Assembly: GCA_031549345.1 (NCBI GenBank)
Contig: JAVBPY010000007.1
Location: 1-64,000, forward strand
From: CASFRF01 sp031549345
GTDB lineage: Bacteria > Verrucomicrobiota > Lentisphaeria > Victivallales > Victivallaceae
Direction: 5' to 3'
Length of the DNA stretch: 64,000 bases
Positions 44,711-53,441 of the stretch are shown here, piece after piece; the stretch's first letter is position 1; each line of letters begins with the position of its first letter. The notes beneath the pieces were generated by a model that was given only the letters and a program-made list of their open reading frames with translations, did no database searches and was not told where the DNA came from. Made by a program: the position numbers and the translations under genes.

Positions 44711-45627
44711 GGCGCATCCGCTTTGGCGGTGAGACCGCGTGCAAAGGCGACAAGCTTCCGGGTATTTTCCGGGCTCGACTTCACATCGAGCTGGAGCTGC
44801 TTCTGCTTCGGCGCAAGCTTGATGCTGTTTAAGATCAGCGTCTGAATATCCGGGTTATCGGCGAGAACCCCGGAGAGTCCGAGCGCAAGGGCCAAATTCC
44901 CCTGCAACGCCATGGACGAGGCCGCTTCGGCCGAAACCGTATCCGCGATCAGGTGCAGCCGAATGCCCTCCCCGGTCGCGCCATCAAGGAAAAGGGCGCC
45001 GCGGCAGGCATCCACCTGCGATACGTACATCATAACCTGCGGGGTCTTTTTCCACGCGTCCGGCACCGTCCCCTTACGGGCGGAAACGGCCAGGACCGGA
45101 TCGGCCCCGAACTTGGCCATCTCCTCCGAACGGGCCTTGCCGAGGGGGGCCTTCCCCCATTCACTCACTTTGGAAGCCTGTTCCGGCGGAAAATAAACCG
45201 CCAGCGTATCCTCCGGGAAAATCAGTATCCCGCCTTTCGGATCGGTATACACGTCGCGGTCGCCGACACGGTCCTTGGTCAGGTAGCCGTCTCCGATCAT
45301 CTTCGTCAGAAGTTCGTCCTTGGGCATCACAAGGCGCGCCAGAACAACAGGGGGCGTTTCCATCGTCTTGCCGTTGCAGACAAGCAAAAACTCGCTTGCG
45401 ATGTCCGCGATGTTGCGGGAACTCCCGTCGCCCATCGGAATTTGAAAGGCCGCCCGTTCCTCCGACCGGAAAATCTTGCTGTTGAAGAGCCGGGAGGCGT
45501 TAAAGTAAATCAATCCGTCGCACTCTCCGCTCGCCATTTTCATCAAATCCGCCGGGGCGGCGTACAGCGCGCCGGAAAACGAGAGGCTCAAGAGAAGAAA
45601 CGCGGCCTTTTTCAGTATGTTTTTCAT
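44707..45627 (-). CDS. Secreted hypothetical protein (first gene of the M32 operon)
   Basis: A 306-residue protein with a signal peptide (MKNILKKAAFLLLSLSFSGALYA). The mature chain has no cysteine cluster or catalytic motif that could be recognised; it contains DGLIYFNASRLFNSKI and repeated Ser/Ala-rich stretches, and resembles in style the lipoprotein at 30729. ATG 45627 is preferred to upstream starts because the signal peptide then begins correctly. AGAAGGG lies within the loop of an inverted repeat just before the ATG. Confidence 0.6.
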   Translation of the reverse strand: MKNILKKAAFLLLSLSFSGALYAAPADLMKMASGECDGLIYFNASRLFNSKIFRSEERAAFQIPMGDGSSRNIADIASEFLLVCNGKTMETPPVVLARLVMPKDELLTKMIGDGYLTKDRVGDRDVYTDPKGGILIFPEDTLAVYFPPEQASKVSEWGKAPLGKARSEEMAKFGADPVLAVSARKGTVPDAWKKTPQVMMYVSQVDACRGALFLDGATGEGIRLHLIADTVSAEAASSMALQGNLALALGLSGVLADNPDIQTLILNSIKLAPKQKQLQLDVKSSPENTRKLVAFARGLTAKADAP

Positions 45628-45654
45628 ATGCAACACCCTTCTTGTATGTTGCAT
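45628..45654 (-). promoter_or_regulatory. Perfect eight-base inverted repeat between promoter and ATG
   Basis: ATGCAACA (45628-45635) and TGTTGCAT (45647-45654) flank an 11-base centre that includes the ribosome site (AGAAGGG on the minus strand). It could be an operator or an RNA hairpin that presents the ribosome site. Confidence 0.45.
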
Positions 45655-45655
45655 G

Positions 45656-45684
45656 AAGATACACTCTTCCGGGAAAATATTCAA
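45656..45684 (-). promoter_or_regulatory. Promoter of the secreted protein-M32-DUF4132 operon
   Basis: On the minus strand TTGAAT (45679-45684), 17 bases, TATCTT (45656-45661). It lies in the 60 bases after the manA stop. Confidence 0.6.
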
Positions 45685-45687
45685 GTG

Positions 45688-46746
45688 TTACCCGACCCAA
45701 ATAAGCGTTAAATCTTCTTCGGCGGTAATTTCCATTTTCCGCACCGGATTCGGCACAAGGAAGGAATCGCCGCAGGCAAGCGACTGCTCCGAAGCGGCCT
45801 TCAGCGTCCCCTTCCCCCCGATGACAATGCCGAGCTGCCACGGAGAATCAAGTTCATACACCAGAGTCGCACCCTTTGGAACAACCAATTTCCCGACACG
45901 AAAACAGTCGGTGTGCCGCGCGTCGATCACGCGGTAAAAACGCGCCCCCCCGCGCTCCCATTCCAATTCCGGCGCGATGCGAAGGCGGGCAAGGAGCGCC
46001 TCGCGCGCCACGCCTCTGTATTCGAAGCAGTCGAGCCCCTGCTCCGGGGTCAGGCGTCCCCACATATCCAACGCGGTCAGCTCCAGTTCGCCGATGCGTT
46101 TCTCCGGCTGGACGACAAGGTCGGTCGGTTCCTGGACTTCGGTCATCAAAACACCCGGGCCGATGGCGTGCGGGAGGCGGCCGGGGATGAAATACACTTC
46201 GCCGGGTTGCACCTCCACCTTATGGAGCATGCCCACGATGGCGGGAATATCCTGCGCTTCCACCGCCCTGCGGAAGGCATCGCGGTCGATCCCCGGCTTG
46301 AAGCCGAGGAGGATGTACGGTTTTTCACCGCCGATTTCACGCGTCCGCAGAATCAGCCAACTCTCGGTCTTCCCGTATTCGGAGCGGCAGTATTTCCGCG
46401 CGAATTCCCTATCCGGATGGCACTGGATCGGCAGACGAATCGCGGAATCCAGAAATTTGCACAGAACCCCCAGACCGTCGCGGGAGGAGCCGAGAATTGT
46501 TTCGCCGTCTTCGCGCAGAAGCTCCCGCAACAGCGCGCCCCCATCCCGCAGGCGCGAGAGCCCTTCGTCGGGTGAGGTCGCGTGCTCGGCATTCTCCGCC
46601 GCCGTCGCGGAGCCGAGCCAATTTTCCGGGAAAAAGCAGTCTTCGCCGCGCGCCCCTGTCATTAATTCATCCAGCAACGCGCCGCCAAGGTAGCAGCGCC
46701 ACACGCGATTCGGGGCAAAAAACAACGGATCACAATACGTATTCAT
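45688..46746 (-). CDS. manA: Mannose-6-phosphate isomerase, class I
   Basis: A 352-residue zinc enzyme interconverting mannose-6-P and fructose-6-P. It has the first zinc motif PIQCHPD, the EVYFIPGRLPHAIGPG segment with the second His, and the preceding KTESWLIL. Its start overlaps the GntR-type gene by four bases. It closes the alkaline phosphatase operon, which points to use of a phosphorylated hexose. Confidence 0.93.
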   Translation of the reverse strand: MNTYCDPLFFAPNRVWRCYLGGALLDELMTGARGEDCFFPENWLGSATAAENAEHATSPDEGLSRLRDGGALLRELLREDGETILGSSRDGLGVLCKFLDSAIRLPIQCHPDREFARKYCRSEYGKTESWLILRTREIGGEKPYILLGFKPGIDRDAFRRAVEAQDIPAIVGMLHKVEVQPGEVYFIPGRLPHAIGPGVLMTEVQEPTDLVVQPEKRIGELELTALDMWGRLTPEQGLDCFEYRGVAREALLARLRIAPELEWERGGARFYRVIDARHTDCFRVGKLVVPKGATLVYELDSPWQLGIVIGGKGTLKAASEQSLACGDSFLVPNPVRKMEITAEEDLTLIWVG

Positions 46747-47717
46747 ACAATGGTTCCCTTAATAAAATTTTGGCTCGCCTTCCATTCCCGCCCTGTCCGG
46801 CGCTGACGGCGGAGCGCATGAACCGCCGCGCGCGCAAGTTCCTCCATCGGCTGGCGGCAACTGACGACCCGGTCGCTCAGCCCATCAATTCCGTACACGG
46901 GGATCTTCTCCACGAAAGGCAGAACCCGCAACGCCATCGCATCGTTGACGGCGAACACCGCATCGGCCGCAAGAAGCTCCGGCGGGATCTGAAAAGTGCC
47001 ATGACGCGGCAATCGGACGATCGCAGCCGGAAGCCTGCGTGCCCGGCATTCCGCGAGAAAGGCCTCTTCGCGCAAACGGTCGGAATCGGCATCGAGATCG
47101 GCGTGGCCGACAAAGACCGGATACCGCACATCCCCCGCCTTGTGAAACAGCTTTTTCAACGCGTCGGCGTTGTCCAGCCCAACATAATCGGCGTATACTC
47201 CGGGGAGCATGCGGTCGAAAAAAACCTGGTTCACACCCAAAACACGCAAACGGGCGAACGTCCCTTCCGGGAAACGGCCGCCGGAGGGCCAGACGACAAG
47301 ATTGCGTACCCCGCACGCGGCAAGGTCCAGCGCCGCGCGTTCTTCCAGTTCCGGCGATTCGTCGGTCAGGCGTAAAATCAAAAGCTCCCCCTGCGCCGCC
47401 AGCTCTTGTTCCAGCGCCCGGATGAAATCAAGCGCGAACGGGTCTTCCACACTCCCCAGAAACGCGATTAAATTCCCCGCCCCCGAATTGGCGGCGCAAT
47501 GACGCGCCACAAAAGTGCCGCTCCCGGGGCGGCGTTCGGCAATTCCGGAGGCGACCAATTCATCGTAGGCGCGCCGGACGGTAACACGGCTCGCGCCGCC
47601 CTCTTCGGCCATGGCCCGCTCGGTGGGCAACCGGTCGCCCGGATTGTATTCGCCGTTCAGGATGGCGCGAAAAATCCGGGCGCGCAAAGCGGAGGTTTTA
47701 TCCCTCTGTTTATGCAA
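46743..47717 (-). CDS. GntR-type transcriptional regulator with LacI-like sensor domain
   Basis: A 324-residue protein with a winged helix at the N-terminus (RARIFRAILNGEYNPGDRLP then ASRVTVRRAYDELVASG and ERRPGSGTFVARH) and a ~250-residue sugar-binding-like domain (LIAFLGSVEDPFALDF; GVNQVFFDRMLPGVYADYVG; DAVFAVNDAMALRVL). It overlaps the enzyme gene upstream by eight bases and manA by four, so it is inside the operon it probably controls. The likely operator is the palindrome over the phoA promoter. Confidence 0.9.
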   Translation of the reverse strand: MHKQRDKTSALRARIFRAILNGEYNPGDRLPTERAMAEEGGASRVTVRRAYDELVASGIAERRPGSGTFVARHCAANSGAGNLIAFLGSVEDPFALDFIRALEQELAAQGELLILRLTDESPELEERAALDLAACGVRNLVVWPSGGRFPEGTFARLRVLGVNQVFFDRMLPGVYADYVGLDNADALKKLFHKAGDVRYPVFVGHADLDADSDRLREEAFLAECRARRLPAAIVRLPRHGTFQIPPELLAADAVFAVNDAMALRVLPFVEKIPVYGIDGLSDRVVSCRQPMEELARAAVHALRRQRRTGREWKASQNFIKGTIV

Positions 47718-50046
47718 TGTTCCGCCCCGCCTCCAGGCGTTCGATGATATCCTCCTGAATCGCCGGAGAGAGGTCGAGGAAATTCACAAACGTGCCGTGA
47801 ATCCGCATAATATAGATTCCGCTGGGCACGTAATGCTTGGGATTGGAGAGAATCCGCCGCAGATTGTCCGCGTTGTCCAAATTAAAATACACATAGAACG
47901 GCGCCTCCGTCCCCTGCTCCGGCGGGCCGAAAAGGGGGCGGATCACCCGGTCGCGCATCCATTTGCCCGCGTCGGCCCCGACCGTTCCCGCGCAGGGGAT
48001 GCCGATGTGCGAAGCATAGCCCCCCGTCATCCGGTGGTAGGGGAGTTTGCGGAGCGACAGGAGCCGTTCCGGGAGTTCGGCGTGCGTCGCCTCCGGCCGG
48101 GGATCGACGCCGTAGCCGAGCATTTCACGCGCCATGCGCCCGTCGGCCGTGGCGCCGACCCAATAACCGTAAAGAAGGTGAGTGCTCGGCGTGGACCAAT
48201 CGGCAAAATACGGCTTTCCGGCGGGATTGCGCAACGCGGAAACGCGGCGGCTCACCGCCTCCACCAGCTTCACCGCCATTGCATCGGAAACGGGGCGGTT
48301 GTTCCCGTATTTTTCCGCCGAGGAAAGCAATTCCTTCAGCGCGCCGTGCCCGGAAAAATTCGCGCACAACGCGCTCCGGAGCGCGGCGGCATCCCACTTT
48401 TTTGTCGCCAAAGCCTTGGGGATTGCCGTCAAAGAATCGGTTACAACGCTCAATCCGTGGATCAGGCAGCCGGAACCGTTGTAGCGCGCGCCGGGATTGA
48501 CCGGATCGCGCATGTCGCGGAACGAGTGAAAACTGTCGTGGAGGCTCGACGTCAGCGGCACAGGCTTGCATTGCCCCAAAAGCGCCGTACAGCCGTTCCC
48601 CGCTTCCGCCATACGGGGCAGAAAATAATCCAGATAACGCAGGAATGCCGCCTCGGGGTCGGCGTACACCGTCGACAAATCATTCAACCCCAGGGCCTTC
48701 CAATCCGGAGCAAGACGGCGGCCGGTCAGCGTGGAGCAGCCGTCGTTCAGCGCAAGCTCCAGAATCTTGGCCAGATTCAGCCAGGTGTTGGTGGTGTTCA
48801 AAGAGCTTTTCCCCATCACAAGAGGTTCCTGGCATCCGGCGATGGCGTACTCGGCCGCGTCGGCGGGGGCTACGCCGGAGGCTTCCAGCATGGGCAGCAT
48901 GGAATCATCGTTGAAAAGCGACGGCGTGGAATGCCCCGGCGTAAAGAAAAACCGCCCCAGATCATTGTACAATGTTTCCGGCGTCCCCGCGTGAATCCGC
49001 GCTGAAAGAGCCGGTTGCGGATCGTTGCTGCGGAAAAATGCCTCAAGGATCACCGAGGTCATCGGCGTGGTCTTGTCGTTCCCCTTTTCGTCGCGTCCGC
49101 CGAGGAGAAGATTCTGGGAGATCGCCCAGCCACGGCTTCCGACGATGTAGAACGCCAGAAGATGGCGGAACATCGAAACCGCATCCTCGAACGATTCGGT
49201 CTTATAATACGGATCAAACACGCGGTCGAGGTTGCCGGCCGAGAACGCGTACGGGTTCGGCGCTTGCTCCAGAACCATCAGCTCCCAGAGGAGGATAAAG
49301 CTCTGAAGCGCCTCGCCAAGATTGCGCGCTCCGCGCACCGGTACGCGTTCCAAACGCGCGGCCATGTCCGTCAGCCGCGCGGATTCTTCCACATCAAACG
49401 TTTTCTCCGCCATCTTCAGCGCGAGCGCGCGGTAACGGTCCGCAAGAATGCCCGCCGCTTCCAGACTCCGCGCCATCGCCATCCCGTATTCCGTGCCGGA
49501 CGCGAGGGCGCGTTCGCGCAGGGCCGCCGTACCTTCCGCCAGCAAAGGCCGCATATCGGGAATCGTGTGGCCCGTAACGGGCTCCATGAAGAACGCGACC
49601 TCGCAGGTATCGTCGGCAAACTTGCCGTAATGCGCGTACAAGCGCCGCGTGTACGCGTCTTCCTCGTAAAACTTACGGACGCGCGCGACGCGCTCTTCCG
49701 TAAGATCGCCTGTAATAACCACATCGCTGTAAATAGCGCACGGATCGCAGTATCCGCCGAAGCTCTCCACGCGGAAAGCCGGATTGATCAATGCATACGA
49801 AGGGGAAAACGCCACATCCTGCGTTCCGGCGAACACGCTTCCCGGCTGTATTTCCAGCGGAATCGTCCCTGCGAGGCGGCAGAGGAGTTCCGCCTGCCCG
49901 GAGGGGGTTTCCACTTCGATCCCTTCTTTGCGCAAATCGCCGATCAGGGTCATTTTTATTTCCTGGACATAGAACCAGGTGTTGACGACTTCCTGCTTCC
50001 GCTTGTATTCGCGGAGAATTTCCACACCGTCATCCAGATACGACAT
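47710..50046 (-). CDS. Glycyl-radical-type enzyme (PFL-like, substrate unknown)
   Basis: A 778-residue protein. The thiyl-radical loop is AGCQEP (Cys405, Glu407), the Cys-x-Glu pattern of glycyl radical lyases and dehydratases. The C-terminal glycyl loop is RIHGTFVNF (Gly751), followed by SPAIQEDIIERL, aligning with RVAGYxxxF ... QDEII of the family; the Tyr after Gly is replaced by Thr. Such enzymes need a radical-SAM activase, and none is encoded in the window. The Cys-x-Glu pattern suggests a C-O, C-N or similar lyase rather than pyruvate formate-lyase (which has Cys-Cys). It lies 12 bases after phoA. Confidence 0.8.
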   Translation of the reverse strand: MSYLDDGVEILREYKRKQEVVNTWFYVQEIKMTLIGDLRKEGIEVETPSGQAELLCRLAGTIPLEIQPGSVFAGTQDVAFSPSYALINPAFRVESFGGYCDPCAIYSDVVITGDLTEERVARVRKFYEEDAYTRRLYAHYGKFADDTCEVAFFMEPVTGHTIPDMRPLLAEGTAALRERALASGTEYGMAMARSLEAAGILADRYRALALKMAEKTFDVEESARLTDMAARLERVPVRGARNLGEALQSFILLWELMVLEQAPNPYAFSAGNLDRVFDPYYKTESFEDAVSMFRHLLAFYIVGSRGWAISQNLLLGGRDEKGNDKTTPMTSVILEAFFRSNDPQPALSARIHAGTPETLYNDLGRFFFTPGHSTPSLFNDDSMLPMLEASGVAPADAAEYAIAGCQEPLVMGKSSLNTTNTWLNLAKILELALNDGCSTLTGRRLAPDWKALGLNDLSTVYADPEAAFLRYLDYFLPRMAEAGNGCTALLGQCKPVPLTSSLHDSFHSFRDMRDPVNPGARYNGSGCLIHGLSVVTDSLTAIPKALATKKWDAAALRSALCANFSGHGALKELLSSAEKYGNNRPVSDAMAVKLVEAVSRRVSALRNPAGKPYFADWSTPSTHLLYGYWVGATADGRMAREMLGYGVDPRPEATHAELPERLLSLRKLPYHRMTGGYASHIGIPCAGTVGADAGKWMRDRVIRPLFGPPEQGTEAPFYVYFNLDNADNLRRILSNPKHYVPSGIYIMRIHGTFVNFLDLSPAIQEDIIERLEAGRNIA

Positions 50047-50058
50047 GCCGCACCTCTT

Positions 50059-51270
50059 TTATTCTTTGTTGACCGGCCGCAGAAGGGGGAGCTTCCAGAG
50101 GCTCGCCATCCGGGTCGGAATTTCCGTGTTGTCAAGGACGCCGGCGAAGTTCTCCGCGCCGGGACCGTAAGCGTAAATATTGACCGGAACCCCCGTGTGG
50201 TTCTTGGATGTGTAGTATACGTGGGGACGGCGCGGATTCTCCGTGTTGGCCATGGTGTAAAGGCCGCCGGTTTCGTGATCGGCGGTGATGACAATGAGCG
50301 TGTCCTTGCGGGCGGCGGCGAAATCGAGCGCGGCCTTGACGGTGAAGTCGACCATCAGCGTCCCCCGGATACTCAAATCCGGGTTGTTGCCGTGCCCGCC
50401 GAAGTCCGACTGGCAGCCTTCAATCATAATGAAGAACCCTTCCGGCTTCTCCGCAAGGCGGCGGAACGCCTCGGCCGCAAGACGCGAAAGGAGGGTTACA
50501 TCCTCCGTCCAATTGCGGATAAAGCCGAAAACCGGCTGCTTCGGCGCACGCTGGAACGCATCGACTCCATCGATTTTCGCGTACCCTTTGGCGGTGAATT
50601 CAGCGATAAGATCCCGGTTGTCCTTACGCGCCCCTTCCATCTTCTCGGGGAGGAAGTCGGCGATGCCGTCGCCAATGAGAAGATCGTACCTGGAATTCAG
50701 CGCCGCCTCGGCGATATCGGCGGCCTGACTGCGGTGCAAAACGTGCGCCATAAACGCGCCGGGGGTGGCCCCGGTGAGCTTGTCGGAGGTCATGATTCCG
50801 ACGGCGCGGCCGGAATCGCGCGCCTCCTCGGCGATGGAGCGCACGGCGATTTTCTGCGGCGTCATGCCGAGCATCCGGTTGTTGGTCTTGTAGCCGCTGG
50901 AAAGGGCGGTCCCGCTGGCGGCGGAGTCGGTTACCGCGTTGTCCGCCGAAACGGTGATCGCCATCCCCGTAACGGGAAACTGTTCCATGACAAGGGTCTG
51001 CGGCTTTCCATGCGCATAGGTCCCGGCGTAGCGGATCGCCCCCTGTCCCATGCCGTCTCCGATAATGTAAATGATGTTGCGCGGGACGCCGTTGCGCGGC
51101 GCGGAACGGAGCGCGGCCGCATCCACCGTTTCAGGCGCCGGACAATCCTGTTTGAGCGCAAATACCGCCGGAGGAACAACCTTGAAGAACGACGGAGCCT
51201 CCGCCGCGCCAACGGCGAAAGCGCCGGATACGGCAAGAACGGCGATCGAATGCTTGCAAAAAGACAACAT
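50059..51270 (-). CDS. phoA: Alkaline phosphatase, secreted
   Basis: A 403-residue protein with a signal peptide (MLSFCKHSIAVLAVSGAFAVGAAEA). It contains IIYIIGDGMGQG (metal Asp), the nucleophile TDSAASGTALSSG, SDKLTGATPGAF, MIEGCQSDFGGH and VITADHETGG, the full set of metal and phosphate ligands of the PhoA fold. It releases phosphate from periplasmic or external esters. It is the first gene of the operon with the glycyl-radical enzyme, regulator and manA. The longer open frame upstream to 51387 is rejected because it has no signal peptide. Confidence 0.94.
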   Translation of the reverse strand: MLSFCKHSIAVLAVSGAFAVGAAEAPSFFKVVPPAVFALKQDCPAPETVDAAALRSAPRNGVPRNIIYIIGDGMGQGAIRYAGTYAHGKPQTLVMEQFPVTGMAITVSADNAVTDSAASGTALSSGYKTNNRMLGMTPQKIAVRSIAEEARDSGRAVGIMTSDKLTGATPGAFMAHVLHRSQAADIAEAALNSRYDLLIGDGIADFLPEKMEGARKDNRDLIAEFTAKGYAKIDGVDAFQRAPKQPVFGFIRNWTEDVTLLSRLAAEAFRRLAEKPEGFFIMIEGCQSDFGGHGNNPDLSIRGTLMVDFTVKAALDFAAARKDTLIVITADHETGGLYTMANTENPRRPHVYYTSKNHTGVPVNIYAYGPGAENFAGVLDNTEIPTRMASLWKLPLLRPVNKE

Positions 51271-51293
51271 AAAAAATCCCTTCCACAGTAATT

Positions 51294-51312
51294 GGTATGA
51301 TAGTATAATACC
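51294..51312 (-). promoter_or_regulatory. Palindromic operator candidate over the phoA -10 box
   Basis: GGTATGATA, one base, TATAATACC: eight of nine pairs match. It covers the phoA -10 box exactly. GntR-family operators are often short TA-rich palindromes like this, and a GntR-type gene lies in the same transcript. Confidence 0.55.
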
Positions 51313-51329
51313 ACTTTTCCGAAATACAA
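51302..51329 (-). promoter_or_regulatory. Promoter of the phoA-GRE-gntR-manA operon
   Basis: On the minus strand TTGTAT (51324-51329), 16 bases, TATACT (51302-51307), about 30 bases before the start. Confidence 0.65.
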
Positions 51330-51380
51330 GGGGCCGATTGACCTGCCGGAACTTTTTTTTACATTTCCGGAGAAAAGCAC

Positions 51381-51409
51381 TTGACATTTCAATACAGCTT
51401 CGCTATAAT
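51381..51409 (+). promoter_or_regulatory. Consensus promoter of module B
   Basis: Perfect TTGACA (51381-51386), 17 bases, perfect TATAAT (51404-51409), about 45 bases before the first pseudopilin ATG. Confidence 0.9.
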
Positions 51410-51425
51410 TATGATTGTATTGAAA
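51387..51425 (+). promoter_or_regulatory. Ten-base perfect inverted repeat bracketing the -10 box
   Basis: TTTCAATACA (51387-51396) and TGTATTGAAA (51416-51425), 19 bases apart, enclose the -10 box and transcript start of module B: a strong operator candidate for the GntR-type protein encoded in the same transcript. Confidence 0.7.
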
Positions 51426-51460
51426 GTCGCCGCACACACAACATCGCAAGGAGGATAAAA

Positions 51461-52345
51461 ATGCAACGTCCGCACAATACGCGCCGCTTTACCCTGATCG
51501 AGCTCCTCGTCGTGATCGCAATCATCGCCATCCTCGCTTCCATGCTCCTCCCCGCACTGAACAAGGCGCGCGAAACGGCCCGCCGCGCCAAATGCCTGAG
51601 CAACGTCAAACAGCTCGCCACCGCCTCGCTGATGTACGCCGGGGACTTCAAGTTCTTCCCCTTCCAGAGCAGCAACGCCACCGGCGCGGTCGCAAGCGGC
51701 ACCGATGCGACGCAGCGCGCGGACAATATGCGTTATTTTTATAAAAGCTACGTCGGCGGCTCGCTTGTGGATGTGGGAAGCGGCGTCATGAGCATCCCCA
51801 AAAATGTCTCCGACAAACCCTCCGGAGTCTGGATCTGCCCGGCGGCAAGCAATAAGTTCAGCAATCCGGGACATTATGTCATGGGCGGCGGCTCCGCGAT
51901 CGATTTCGGCGTTGTCCCTGAACGGTTGCAGCGAGCACAGGCAGCGGCCATCACCCGTTATGGACGTATGATCAATGGGACGAGTCCGGCGATCTGGTGG
52001 GACCGCGTCAACTGGAAAACAAGCGCAACCGGCCTGGTGCCCCTCGCGGATTCGGCGCGCCTCGACGCGATCAACCATCCGGACGCAGTCGGCAGCGCCG
52101 TCGCGGGCGGCAACGTCGCATCCGTGGATGGCTCCGCGCGCTGGTTCAACAATTACATGGGGTACGACGCTACCGTCGCCACAATAAAAAACAATGTCAT
52201 GCTCCCGAGTAACAGCGATGCAAACCGTTCCGTGCTTCCCAACAACATCATTTCCCTTACAAAACTCGACACATCCGGAAATGCCAGAGCGACAGCCTCC
52301 TGGCTGACGGGGCCGAACGGACTTTCGCTGGTCAACGCCAACTGA
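51461..52345 (+). CDS. Pseudopilin-like protein with prepilin N-terminus
   Basis: A 294-residue protein; AAGGAGG (51448-51454) fixes the ATG. It has the prepilin signal FTLIELLVVIAIIAILASML after a short basic leader and a large C-terminal domain ending near GGNVASVDGSARWFN. It is similar to the pseudopilins at 19728 and 53442, particularly along the N-terminal helix. It is the first gene of module B, three bases before the regulator. Confidence 0.9.
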   Translation: MQRPHNTRRFTLIELLVVIAIIAILASMLLPALNKARETARRAKCLSNVKQLATASLMYAGDFKFFPFQSSNATGAVASGTDATQRADNMRYFYKSYVGGSLVDVGSGVMSIPKNVSDKPSGVWICPAASNKFSNPGHYVMGGGSAIDFGVVPERLQRAQAAAITRYGRMINGTSPAIWWDRVNWKTSATGLVPLADSARLDAINHPDAVGSAVAGGNVASVDGSARWFNNYMGYDATVATIKNNVMLPSNSDANRSVLPNNIISLTKLDTSGNARATASWLTGPNGLSLVNAN

Positions 52346-52348
52346 TTT

Positions 52349-53431
52349 ATGATCGAAATCGGAACATGCCCGAGCTCCACGCGGGAATCGGTCAAGCGTG
52401 ATGAGTTAATCCGCCGGATTCGCGCGCGCGTGCTGGACGGAACCTACCCACCGGGGGCGCGGCTCCCCGTACGCCTGGAACTCCTGGAGGCGCTGGAAAC
52501 CACACCCATTACCCTCCAGCGCGCCATGCAGATGCTCTTCGACGAAGGGGTGCTCGTTTCCGGCGGGCGACGCGGAACATTTGTAGCGGAAAAACCGCCG
52601 CACCTTGCGCGCTATGCGCTGATCCTCAACGACGCGCCGGACCAGAAAAGCAACAACTTCGCCCGTTCCCTCGCACGGGCGGCGGAGCTTGTGGCGGCGC
52701 GGCGCGGCGTGGAAATTGTCCCCTGCCACGTCCCGGATATAAGCCAGAGCCGCCGGGAACTGGAAAATTTGCATTACCAGGTGCAGAACCACCTTTTTGC
52801 CGGGATCATCTTCTCCAACAACCCCTTTAAGCACCTCGAAACGCCGCTTCTGGATACGCCCGATGTTCCGCGCGTGATGTTCATCAACGCGGACAGCCGC
52901 CAGTTCCCGGAAATCATGCGTGTCGGGAACGATTTCAGCGATCTGCTCAACCGATCCCTCTCGCACATCGCCACGCTCAAACCGCGCGAGTTGGTCGTGA
53001 TGCTCCCTCTGGCCAAGCTGATGGATGCCCTGCCCGGGCTTTTGGCGGAGCACGGTTTGAACTGCCGCCCGGAGCACCAACTGTTCCTCTCCAATTCCCA
53101 TGCGGACGTTACGCCGCAAATCGTCCGCCTCCTCTGGAGCAAAGACCGCGCCATCCAGCCGGACACCCTCTTCATCGGCGACGACAACATCCTCGCCCGC
53201 GTGACCGAAACACTGGTGGCCCACCTGGGGCCGGAACACGCGCGGCAAATCAAAATCGTCTCCCACATGAACTTCCCGCTCCTGCGGAACTACCCCATCC
53301 CGATACGGATGTTCGGGTACAACCTGGAGTGGTTTGTCGAGCACGCCCTCGATCTTGTGGACGCCGAACGCACCTGCGGCGTGCGCGGCCCGATGGCCCT
53401 CCTCCCCATCATGGAACACATTACCCCTTAA
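52349..53431 (+). CDS. GntR-type transcriptional regulator with LacI-like sensor domain
   Basis: A 360-residue protein with an N-terminal winged helix (KRDELIRRIRARVLDGTYPP, then PITLQRAMQMLFDEG and GGRRGTFVAEK) and a ~280-residue sugar-binding-like domain (YALILNDAPDQ; GIIFSNNPFKHL; DTLFIGDDNILARV). It starts three bases after a pseudopilin and ends ten before another. It probably regulates the whole module, including itself, through the inverted repeat at 51387-51425. Confidence 0.88.
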   Translation: MIEIGTCPSSTRESVKRDELIRRIRARVLDGTYPPGARLPVRLELLEALETTPITLQRAMQMLFDEGVLVSGGRRGTFVAEKPPHLARYALILNDAPDQKSNNFARSLARAAELVAARRGVEIVPCHVPDISQSRRELENLHYQVQNHLFAGIIFSNNPFKHLETPLLDTPDVPRVMFINADSRQFPEIMRVGNDFSDLLNRSLSHIATLKPRELVVMLPLAKLMDALPGLLAEHGLNCRPEHQLFLSNSHADVTPQIVRLLWSKDRAIQPDTLFIGDDNILARVTETLVAHLGPEHARQIKIVSHMNFPLLRNYPIPIRMFGYNLEWFVEHALDLVDAERTCGVRGPMALLPIMEHITP

Positions 53432-53441
53432 GGAAAACATG

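Noticed and set aside
51071..51460. Upstream extension of the first module B pseudopilin frame
   Set aside because: The frame runs on through the phoA promoter. The ATG at 51461 has AAGGAGG and the prepilin signal.
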